This document shows positions 1 to 4,969 of a stretch of DNA of 5,418 bases, piece after piece (the stretch's first letter is position 1; every line of letters starts with the position of its first letter). Made by a program: the position numbers and the translations under genes. The notes under the pieces were generated by a model. That model was not told the origin of the DNA. It made no database searches and was given only the letters and a program-made list of their open reading frames with translations. This DNA comes from Rubrobacteraceae bacterium (GTDB taxonomy: Bacteria > Actinomycetota > Rubrobacteria > Rubrobacterales > Rubrobacteraceae): assembly GCA_013698525.1 (NCBI GenBank), contig JACCSM010000590.1, forward strand, positions 1 to 5,418. The letters run 5' to 3'.

Positions 1-258
1 ACCCCATCCCGGAAGACCGCTCGACTTGCTTGGTCAACGACCGTCAGGGGTAGTTGCGCAACTCGTATGAGAATCCCACTTCCGTTACGGGTTCAGGCCA
101 AGAAGGCCGCAAAACGGCCGAGAACGGGGCGAAATGAGGGGCGCAAACTCGTAACGGAAAGTTTCGGTGAACTCTTTCGGGACTCGCCCCGACTACGCCT
201 ATCGGACAATATTGCCGGAATCATGCGATGACCCGAAATCCGACGGCTGTGACTTAAG
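1..258. other. Intergenic region upstream of the MFS gene, with small repeats
   Basis: No convincing coding sequence is visible. The stretch contains a 12-bp perfect palindrome (AGTTGCGCAACT, 52-63), a 10-bp inverted repeat (TTCCGTTACG at 80-89 and CGTAACGGAA at 150-159), and a near-direct repeat (GCGCAACTCGTA at 56-67 and GCGCAAACTCGTA at 141-153). A short GGCCG/CGGCC hairpin with a CAAAA loop sits at 106-120. It has no T-tract, so it is a poor terminator. The repeats could be operator half-sites for the exporter that follows, but no regulator gene is in view and this is inference only. Confidence 0.4.
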
Positions 259-260
259 AT
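255..260 (+). promoter_or_regulatory. Possible -10 box for the MFS gene
   Basis: TAAGAT resembles an actinobacterial -10 hexamer and lies 7 nt before the ATG at 268. This spacing would suit a leaderless transcript starting at that codon. No good -35 box and no Shine-Dalgarno sequence are visible for either candidate start. Weak evidence. Confidence 0.25.
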
Positions 261-1566
261 GACCCGGATGCCCGCGGCCCTGCGCCCGCTCCGACACCGC
301 GACTTCCGCTTGCTGTGGGCGGGACTCGCTGTCTCGCTGGTCGGCAGCGGACTGTGGCTCGTCGCACTCGCCTGGCAGGTGATCTCTCTCGGAGGCGGCC
401 CGGCCCAGCTATCGCTCGTCACCGCCGTCTACAGCGTCGGTCTGCTCGCGTTTCTGCTGGTCGGAGGGGTCGCCGCAGACCGGCTGCCCCAGCGCCTCGT
501 CATGCTCGCCGCCGACCTCGTGCGCGCCGCGGTCCTCTTGGTTCTCGGCGCGCTCTCGCTGTCCGGCGACCTAAGGATCTGGCATCTGGCCGTGGGCGGC
601 CTGGTGATCGGCGCCGGCGAGGCGTTCTTTATTCCTTCCTACACCGCGCTGCTGCCGCGCCTGCTTCCCGAGGACGAGTTCCTCGCGGCCAACGGCCTCG
701 AAGGGACACTCAGGCCGCTCGCCCAGCAGGCGGCCGGACCTGCGCTGGGCGGCGTCGCGGTCGCAGCGCTCTCGCCGGGCGTCGCGATCCTTGCTGGCGG
801 TCTGACCTACCTGGTCTCCGCCGGCTGCCTGCTGGCGATGAACGTCCGGCCGGCGAAGGGTCATGCCATACCCAACGGTTCCGGCGCTCCTGGCCTGGTC
901 TCGATCTTCGCCGACCTGCGCGAGGGCTTCGGGTACGTGCGAAGGACTAGCTGGCTGTGGGCGACCCTGCTGTTCGCGCTGGCCTTCGTGCTGTTCATCA
1001 TCGGCCCGCTGGAGGTGCTTTTGCCCTTCGCGATCCGCGACAACCTCGGCGGTGGGGCCGACGACTACGGTCTGGCGCTCGCAGCCTTCGGGGTGGGCGG
1101 GGCCGCGGGAGCGCTAGCGATTTCCTCCGGGCGGCTGCCGCGCCGCTATCTGACCGTCATGTTGCTCCTGTGGGGACTCGGCTCCTTGCCGTTCGCCGCC
1201 GTCGGGCTGGCGGACGCCCTGTGGGTAGTGTGCGTCGCACTGTTCGTCGTCGGCGCGGCATTCTCCGCCGGGATGGTGATTTGGGGCACCCTCCTGCAAC
1301 GCCGGGTGCCCGGTGGGCTGCGTGGCCGCGTCTCGAGCCTGGACTTCTTCGTCTCCCTGGCCTTGATGCCCGTCTCCATGGCGATAGCCGGCCCCGCAGG
1401 GGCCGCCTTCGGGCTCACGGCTGTCTTCCTCGTCGCCGGTATTGTCCCTGGGCTCCTTGCCGTTACGGCGATACTGATACCACGGCTCGACCGCGACGAG
1501 CTCGACCACCCGCTCGACCATCCGGCCACGCACGAGCTAAGCGCCACCGATCCGCCGGCACGTTAG
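259..1566 (+). CDS. MFS transporter (MFS_3 / EntS- or macrolide-efflux-like exporter)
   Basis: Predicted proton-driven exporter of the major facilitator superfamily in the cytoplasmic membrane. The 435-residue protein is largely hydrophobic and can be read as about 12 membrane segments, a normal length for the family. The N-terminus (LRHRDFRLLWAG, residues 11-22) and the segment from P126 to N145 (PSYTALLPRLLPEDE then AAN) are typical of the MFS_3 group, which contains EntS-like siderophore and Mef-like drug exporters. Motif A between TM2 and TM3 is visible as G69-G70 followed by D74-R75 and R79. The C-terminal ~30 residues are polar, rich in Asp and His, and probably cytoplasmic. The substrate cannot be read from the sequence. 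The start is uncertain: ATG at 259 or ATG at 268, neither with a clear ribosome-binding site. The gene stands alone and converges on the GGDEF gene. Confidence 0.9.
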   Translation: MTRMPAALRPLRHRDFRLLWAGLAVSLVGSGLWLVALAWQVISLGGGPAQLSLVTAVYSVGLLAFLLVGGVAADRLPQRLVMLAADLVRAAVLLVLGALSLSGDLRIWHLAVGGLVIGAGEAFFIPSYTALLPRLLPEDEFLAANGLEGTLRPLAQQAAGPALGGVAVAALSPGVAILAGGLTYLVSAGCLLAMNVRPAKGHAIPNGSGAPGLVSIFADLREGFGYVRRTSWLWATLLFALAFVLFIIGPLEVLLPFAIRDNLGGGADDYGLALAAFGVGGAAGALAISSGRLPRRYLTVMLLLWGLGSLPFAAVGLADALWVVCVALFVVGAAFSAGMVIWGTLLQRRVPGGLRGRVSSLDFFVSLALMPVSMAIAGPAGAAFGLTAVFLVAGIVPGLLAVTAILIPRLDRDELDHPLDHPATHELSATDPPAR

Positions 1567-1596
1567 CAGTGCAGAGCGGCGTGGTGCGATGGTCGA

Positions 1597-1635
1597 GTCC
1601 TAGGCCGGAGGGATCGCCGCGGCCCCGCCTAGGAC
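1597..1635. terminator. Inverted repeat between convergent genes, candidate bidirectional terminator
   Basis: GTCCTAGGC at 1597-1605 pairs perfectly with GCCTAGGAC at 1627-1635, and two further G-C pairs follow after one mismatch. It lies 31 bp after the MFS stop codon and 41 bp beyond the stop of the opposing GGDEF gene, the expected place for a shared terminator. No T-tract follows on either strand, so intrinsic termination is plausible but unproven. Confidence 0.45.
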
Positions 1636-1675
1636 GTCCCAGACGGGTAGCATGGTATTCGTCCACCCGTTACGC

Positions 1676-2494
1676 TCACGGCGCCCCACACGGGGGCTCG
1701 CTCTCAGCCGCGCGAGCGACGACGCGGTTCCGGCCGACCTCCTTCGCGCGGTAGAGCGCGGCGTCGGCCTCCCCGAGCAGTGCGTCGACCCGCTTGTGCT
1801 CCCCCGGTCCGAGCGCGGCGATGCCCGCACTGACGGTGACTACCCCGGGCGGCTCCCCGGGCCCGACCGGAAGCCGCAGATCCTCGACCGCTCGGCGCAC
1901 GAGATCGACGGCTGCCCACGCGGACTCAAGGGTCTGCTCGGGCATGACGATCAGGAACTCCTCCCCGCCGTACCGGTAGCATGCGTCGCCGCCTCGGGAG
2001 CGCTCCGCTAGCACGTGCGCCACCCCGCGCAGGACCTCGTCGCCGGCGAGGTGGCCGTGGCGGTCGTTGTATGCCTTGAAGTGGTCCACGTCGTACAGCG
2101 CCGTGCAGTACCCGTGGCCGTAGCGCCGCGCGCGGGCGGCCAGCACCTCCAGGTCCTCGTGGAGGGCGCGCCGGTTGCCGAGGCCAGTCAGCGGATCCTT
2201 GCGCGCCTGCTCGTGGAGCAGCCTTTTCTGCTCGTTCAGCTGCTTGTGCAAGGCGGTGACGCGGGCGGCCGAGATCAGGCACACCTGCAACTCGTCGAGG
2301 TCGAGCGGCTTGGTGAGGTAGTGGTCGGCGCCCGCTTGTATGCCCTCGAGCAGGTGCTCCTTCTCCCCGAGCGCCGTCAGGAAGACGAAGTACGCGTAGC
2401 CGCCGCCGTCGCCCTCCCGCGCCCGCACCCTGCGGCACAGCTCGAGGCCGTCGACGCCGCCGGGCATCGCCCGGTCGCTGATGACGGCGTCCAC
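1676..2494 (-). CDS. Diguanylate cyclase response regulator (REC-GGDEF), 5'-truncated receiver domain
   Basis: Would make cyclic di-GMP from two GTP under control of a receiver domain. From the GTG at 2494 the product has 272 residues. Residues 1-85 are the C-terminal two thirds of a REC domain: the phosphoacceptor Asp7 (SDRAMPG context), Thr40 (FLTA) and Lys62 (LTKPL) are kept, but the first strand with its acidic pair is missing. A short helical linker follows, then a full GGDEF domain from DPLTGLGNRR (100-109), with the metal/GTP-binding stretch at 135-152 (D135, D137, N143, D144, H148, G151, D152), an RGGD inhibitory site (167-170) and the active-site loop GGEEF (176-180). REC-like coding continues in frame upstream (VWDGEGAWEIFRSTPGV) to 2542, where TAG at 2543-2545 ends it inside an inverted repeat. 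The gene is therefore probably a fragment. The cyclase could still be active but would not be phosphorylation-controlled. A product starting at 2494 has no clear ribosome-binding site. Confidence 0.85.
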   Translation of the reverse strand: MDAVISDRAMPGGVDGLELCRRVRAREGDGGGYAYFVFLTALGEKEHLLEGIQAGADHYLTKPLDLDELQVCLISAARVTALHKQLNEQKRLLHEQARKDPLTGLGNRRALHEDLEVLAARARRYGHGYCTALYDVDHFKAYNDRHGHLAGDEVLRGVAHVLAERSRGGDACYRYGGEEFLIVMPEQTLESAWAAVDLVRRAVEDLRLPVGPGEPPGVVTVSAGIAALGPGEHKRVDALLGEADAALYRAKEVGRNRVVARAAESEPPCGAP

Positions 2495-2537
2495 GCCTGG
2501 GGTGCTCCGGAAAATTTCCCACGCCCCCTCCCCGTCC

Positions 2538-2587
2538 CAAACCTAGCCATAGCCGCCGCTACGCATATCCGTCACGCGGGTGGCAGA
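2538..2587 (+). repeat. Left terminal inverted repeat of transporter/SnoaL cassette
   Basis: Begins CAAACCTAGCCATAG and is the reverse complement of 4046-4095. The outer 38 bp match at 37 positions (the one difference is C versus T at position 16). After four mismatches in the next stretch, TGGCAGA matches again, giving about 45 of 50. Similarity then ends abruptly. The outer end coincides with the point where the REC-GGDEF coding sequence breaks off. Confidence 0.85.
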
Positions 2588-2595
2588 ACGTGCGC

Positions 2596-2607
2596 TATGC
2601 TGAGGAG
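2596..2607 (+). promoter_or_regulatory. Possible -10 box / Shine-Dalgarno overlap before the transporter gene
   Basis: TATGCT (2596-2601) is followed by GAGGAG (2602-2607) and directly by GTG at 2608. AGGAGG is a strong Shine-Dalgarno match but has no spacer to that GTG, which is unusual. TATGCT at 6 nt from the GTG would instead suit a leaderless transcript. The alternative GTG at 2590 has no ribosome-binding site. The start remains undecided. Confidence 0.3.
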
Positions 2608-3573
2608 GTGTCCCGGGAAAGCCTAGAGCGAAACCAGATCTGGGTGTACGCGGCGGGCCTGTTGCTTGGCGCCGTCCTCGGGCTCGCGCTGCCGGGGCCG
2701 GGATCGTCGTTGGAGGTCCTCATCTACCCGGTGCTGGGGGTACTGCTCTACGCCACCTTTTTGCAGGTCCCCTTCCGAGAGCTTCGACGGTCCTTCGCGC
2801 ACGGGCGATACATGGCCGCCGCGCTGACGCTCAACTTCCTCGTCGTCCCGGCGGTGGCGTGGCTGCTGGCGAGGCTCGCGCCCCAGGATCCGGCCGTCCT
2901 CCTCGGCGTCTACCTGGTGCTGCTCACCCCCTGCATCGACTACGTAATCGTCTTCGCCGGGATCGGTGGAGGCGAAGACCGGCTCGTCCTGGCCTCCACC
3001 CCCGCGCTCATGCTCCTGCAAATGCTCCTGCTGCCCCTCTACCTGTGGCTGTTCATGGGTGCGGAACTGGTCGCCGCCGTGGAGGTGGGACCGTTCCTCG
3101 AAGCCTTCTTGCTCCTCATAGCCCTGCCGTTGGGCTTGGCCTTGCTCACGGAGCGCTGGGCAAAGAGGAACCGGACGGGGGAGCGGTGGGCGGATGCCAT
3201 AGGCTGGCTGCCGGTGCCCTTCATGGCGCTCACCCTGCTCGTCGTGGTCGCCTCCCAGCTCCCGAAGATCGGGGACTCGTTGGGTCGGGTAGTCGGGGTC
3301 GTCCCAGTGTACGTGGCCTTCCTGGCAGTCATGGCGGTGGTGGGTGTGGCGGTCGCACGAGCCTTCGGCCTCGCGACGAAGGAAGGACGGGCGCTGGTCT
3401 TCACCGGAGCGACGCGCAACTCGCTGGTCGTGCTGCCGTTGGCGCTGGCCCTTCCGGCGGCCTTCGACCTCACCCCCGCCGTGGTTGTGACGCAGACCCT
3501 CGTGGAGCTTGCCGGGTTGCTCGTCTACGTGAGGCTGGTCCCGGCATGGCTGGTGCCCGGCGAGGCGACGTGA
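2608..3573 (+). CDS. BASS/ACR3-like transporter (arsenic resistance protein / bile acid:sodium symporter family)
   Basis: Predicted integral membrane transporter of about 321 residues with roughly ten hydrophobic segments, the usual size for the BASS superfamily that includes the ACR3 arsenite exporters. A Pro-Cys pair lies in a membrane segment (LLTPCIDYVIVF, Cys109 from the GTG at 2608). This matches the position of the conserved cysteine in ACR3-type proteins, and the version with Asp two residues after the Cys is common in proteins named 'arsenic resistance protein'. A second family stretch, GATRNSLVVLPLALALP, occurs near residues 265-285. The real substrate is unknown: no arsR, arsC or other arsenic gene is nearby. 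The start could be GTG 2608 or GTG 2590, the latter adding six residues. The stop is 23 bp before the SnoaL-like gene, so the two are probably co-transcribed. Both lie inside the inverted-repeat-bounded cassette. Confidence 0.82.
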   Translation: MSRESLERNQIWVYAAGLLLGAVLGLALPGPGSSLEVLIYPVLGVLLYATFLQVPFRELRRSFAHGRYMAAALTLNFLVVPAVAWLLARLAPQDPAVLLGVYLVLLTPCIDYVIVFAGIGGGEDRLVLASTPALMLLQMLLLPLYLWLFMGAELVAAVEVGPFLEAFLLLIALPLGLALLTERWAKRNRTGERWADAIGWLPVPFMALTLLVVVASQLPKIGDSLGRVVGVVPVYVAFLAVMAVVGVAVARAFGLATKEGRALVFTGATRNSLVVLPLALALPAAFDLTPAVVVTQTLVELAGLLVYVRLVPAWLVPGEAT

Positions 3574-3596
3574 CCAAACGGGAAGGAGAAGCGTCC

Positions 3597-4007
3597 GTGT
3601 CGGAGGAGAATAAAGCGATGGTGCGCCGCATGGTGGAGGGCATCAACGCGGGAGACGTGGAGGGCACCGTGGACGAGCTCTTCGCCCCTCGTGCGGCACG
3701 GAGGGTGAAGCGCCTGTTCGGCGAGTTCTACTCGGCCTTCCCTGACTGGCGCGAGGAGATCGTGGAGCTGGTCGCCGAGGGGAACACCGTGGCGGGGCGC
3801 TTCAGGTGCTCCGGCACGCACCGGGGCGAGTTCCTGGGCGAGGCGCCCACGGGCAAGCGGATGGACGTCGAGGAGGTCTTCTTCTTGCGGGTGGAGGACG
3901 GGAAGTTCGTGGACTTCTGGGCGCTGGAGGACAGCCTGAACAGGTTGCGGCAACTGGGCCTCGTCCCCTCGCGGAGCGGCCGGCCGAAGGAAGGCGATCC
4001 CCTCTAG
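3597..4007 (+). CDS. SnoaL-like 'ester cyclase' family protein (NTF2-like fold)
   Basis: A 136-residue soluble protein of the SnoaL/NTF2-like superfamily, often named ester cyclase in actinobacteria. The GTG start at 3597 is chosen because AAGGAG (3583-3588) lies 8 nt before it and because ENKAMVRRMVEGINAGD is the standard N-terminus of the family. Other landmarks in order are AFPDW (47-51), GTHRGEF (73-79), the PTGKR loop (84-88) and EDGK followed by DFW (100-108). Between DELFAP (26-31) and the helix leading to FPDW, the usual segment with a 'DH' motif and following loop is absent, so the domain is about 15-20 residues shorter there and lacks that catalytic-type His. An enzymatic role is therefore doubtful. 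The Pro/Arg-rich tail after residue 121 looks disordered. It follows the transporter gene in a probable two-gene operon, and its role with the transporter is unknown. Confidence 0.82.
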   Translation: MSEENKAMVRRMVEGINAGDVEGTVDELFAPRAARRVKRLFGEFYSAFPDWREEIVELVAEGNTVAGRFRCSGTHRGEFLGEAPTGKRMDVEEVFFLRVEDGKFVDFWALEDSLNRLRQLGLVPSRSGRPKEGDPL

Positions 4008-4045
4008 CTGACCGTCGCCCGACTTCCGAGCACGACTTCCGAAAA

Positions 4046-4095
4046 TCTGCCAGATGGGTGACGGATATGCGTAGCGGCGACTATGGCTAGGTTTG
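4046..4095 (-). repeat. Right terminal inverted repeat of transporter/SnoaL cassette
   Basis: Reverse-complement partner of 2538-2587, ending CTATGGCTAGGTTTG. It starts 38 bp after the stop codon of the SnoaL-like gene, so the cassette is compact. No hairpin terminator is visible between that stop codon and the repeat. The last bases (TG at 4094-4095) overlap the possible end of the neighbouring transposase remnant. Confidence 0.85.
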
Positions 4096-4494
4096 TCACC
4101 ATTGCACAACTTCTTTCATCTACGCACTTTGAGCGAGGATTACCGGTCGTTTGCCGGACTTTCGTATGCTCATGCCGGCTCGTTCGCAACAGCATCGGTA
4201 AGGAGACTCTCCTCTGCTCTCCCTCGCTGTCTCATACGGCGCTTGCCGCGGTCGGAGCGGCACTTGCGCTTCGGGACTAGGGCCGGGATGTCGCCCTTTC
4301 GGTAGAGGGCGACCCAGTAGCGCAGGGTCCTCAAGGACTTGCCTTGCTCCTCGGCGATCCGCTTCAGAGGCACGCCTGCCTCGAGAAAAGGCCATATGAC
4401 GCAGAAGCGCTCGGAGGCCGCCTCGCGTTCGGGGTCGGTAAGTTCGGCTGGCTCCGTTCCCAGGTTTTCACGTTTTGTGGACCTCACGGTGATG
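4094..4494. mobile_element. Possible internally deleted Mu/Tn552-type transposon remnant
   Basis: The left edge reads TGTCACCATTGCACAACTTC from 4094. Ends beginning TGTCA are typical of Tn552/Tn402-type elements. On the other strand, reading inward from 4494, CATCACCGTGAGGTCCACAA shares TCACC and a following CACAA with it, and could be a decayed opposite end. Between them lies only the 5' part of a transposase gene. The stretch 4096-4230 is visibly less GC-rich than its neighbours. No target duplication is seen (AGGTT at left, GCTCC at right). The exact borders are a guess. Confidence 0.35.
4170..4487 (-). pseudogene. Transposase fragment: N-terminal helix-turn-helix of a Mu/Tn552 (TniA-like) transposase
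   Basis: From the GTG at 4487 the open frame gives 105 residues. Residues about 25-85 match the N-terminal DNA-binding helix-turn-helix that precedes the DDE core in Mu/Tn552/TniA-type transposases: ERFCVIWPFLEAGVPLKRIA (26-45), then LRTLRYWVALYRKGDIPAL (52-70) and a basic stretch SDRGKRR (78-84). Full-length relatives have several hundred residues, with an rve-type DDE domain. Here recognisable sequence ends at about 4233, followed by about 20 unrelated residues and a stop at 4170. The catalytic core and any partner ATPase (TniB-like) are missing, so no active transposase is made. A small free-standing DNA-binding protein is the alternative but is less likely. The opposite strand over 4083-4305 shows no convincing gene. 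Confidence 0.65.
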
Positions 4495-4584
4495 GCTCCC
4501 GGTGTGATAGTCCGAAAGCGCCAGCGAGAACGCGACGCTGTTCGGCAGACGCCGCGATCCGGAGCCGAGCGCAGCAGCCACTAT

Positions 4585-4947
4585 TCATCGGTCTCGGGAC
4601 CTTCTAGCGTGAATCGTCCGGTCGAGCATCCCCACCAGCGCCTCCGAGCGCAGATCCCCGCTCTCGACCTGAAAGACCTCCACCGACTGCTCTCCCGCCA
4701 GCAGTCCGCTCTCGGCGAGCTCGCGCGTCGTCTGCCGATAAGACGGGGAGCTTTCCAGCGCCTCCACCGTTCCCATGTCCTCCCAAATGGTGATGGAGAC
4801 CGCCCCGCCTCCGGCTTCCCGCAGGAACAGCACCCCGAGAAGCCCGGGCTGTTTGCGGAGCATCGGCAGGCACCGCTCCGCCTCGAAACGCCGGTACTCT
4901 TCCATTCGCGCCGGGTCGAGCCCGGCGCGCCAGAAACGCAGGATCAT
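4585..4947 (-). CDS. ABM-type (antibiotic biosynthesis monooxygenase-like) dimeric alpha-beta barrel protein
   Basis: A 120-residue protein starting at the ATG at 4947, which has a strong Shine-Dalgarno sequence just upstream (GGAGGAGG on the minus strand, 4951-4958). An upstream GTG at 5031 would add 28 polar residues and overlap the preceding gene, so it is rejected. The pattern fits the ABM/ferredoxin-like fold: a first strand (MILRFWRAGL), a helix with MEEYRRFEAERCLPML, a central strand pair around GLLGVLFLRE and AVSITIWEDM (the Trp-Glu is common in the family), a helix with EALESSPSYRQTTREL, and a last strand EQSVEVFQVE. A C-terminal extension of about 20 residues is charged. Members range from small quinone-forming monooxygenases to stress and haem-related proteins, so no substrate can be assigned. 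It is 22 bp downstream of the DUF2306-like gene on the same strand, probably in one operon. Confidence 0.75.
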   Translation of the reverse strand: MILRFWRAGLDPARMEEYRRFEAERCLPMLRKQPGLLGVLFLREAGGGAVSITIWEDMGTVEALESSPSYRQTTRELAESGLLAGEQSVEVFQVESGDLRSEALVGMLDRTIHARRSRDR

Positions 4948-4969
4948 CGCTCCTCCTCCCTCGTCGGCA

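Larger units (their letters stand above)
2538..4095. mobile_element. Inverted-repeat-bounded cassette without transposase (putative mobile insertion cassette)
   Basis: A 1558-bp segment with ~50-bp near-identical inverted ends enclosing two same-strand genes, a BASS/ACR3-like transporter and a SnoaL-like protein. No transposase or recombinase is encoded inside. Passenger genes between transposon-type ends, mobilised in trans, are known as mobile insertion cassettes or cargo-carrying MITEs. Its left end interrupts a REC-GGDEF gene, which supports insertion or rearrangement. There is no convincing target-site duplication: the flanks GTCCC (2534-2538) and GTCAC (4095-4099) agree at 4 of 5 positions, close to chance. 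The missing REC N-terminus is not found to the right of 4095, so this is not a simple clean insertion. An alternative is two copies of a short repeat in opposite orientation with a later inversion or deletion. Confidence 0.55.

Noticed and set aside
2538..2587. Both inverted repeats translate to a similar peptide (NLAI-x-AATHIRH)
   Set aside because: This only reflects the near-identical DNA of the repeats. There is no start, ribosome-binding site or family similarity supporting a peptide.
2015..2626. 203-residue plus-strand open frame opposite the REC-GGDEF gene
   Set aside because: The minus strand has clear REC and GGDEF motifs. The plus-strand frame has none and is explained as a high-GC antisense shadow.
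2859..3596. Long open frame running into the SnoaL-like gene from upstream
   Set aside because: Its Arg/Gly/Pro-rich translation is the out-of-frame shadow of the transporter gene. Only the part from the GTG at 3597 has family similarity and a ribosome-binding site.
2534..4099. GTCCC/GTCAC as a 5-bp target-site duplication of the cassette
   Set aside because: Only 4 of 5 bases agree, the border is uncertain by a base or two, and the right copy overlaps the TGTCACC edge of the neighbouring remnant.
4083..4305. Two overlapping plus-strand open frames of 65 and 70 residues
   Set aside because: No ribosome-binding site, no recognisable motif, and they overlap the transposon-edge region and the transposase fragment on the other strand.
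4512..4545. Hairpin CCGAA...CAGCG / CGCTG...TTCGG after the ABM-type gene as a terminator
   Set aside because: The stem is interrupted by a 5-nt bulge and no T-tract follows on the minus strand, so it is too weak to annotate.
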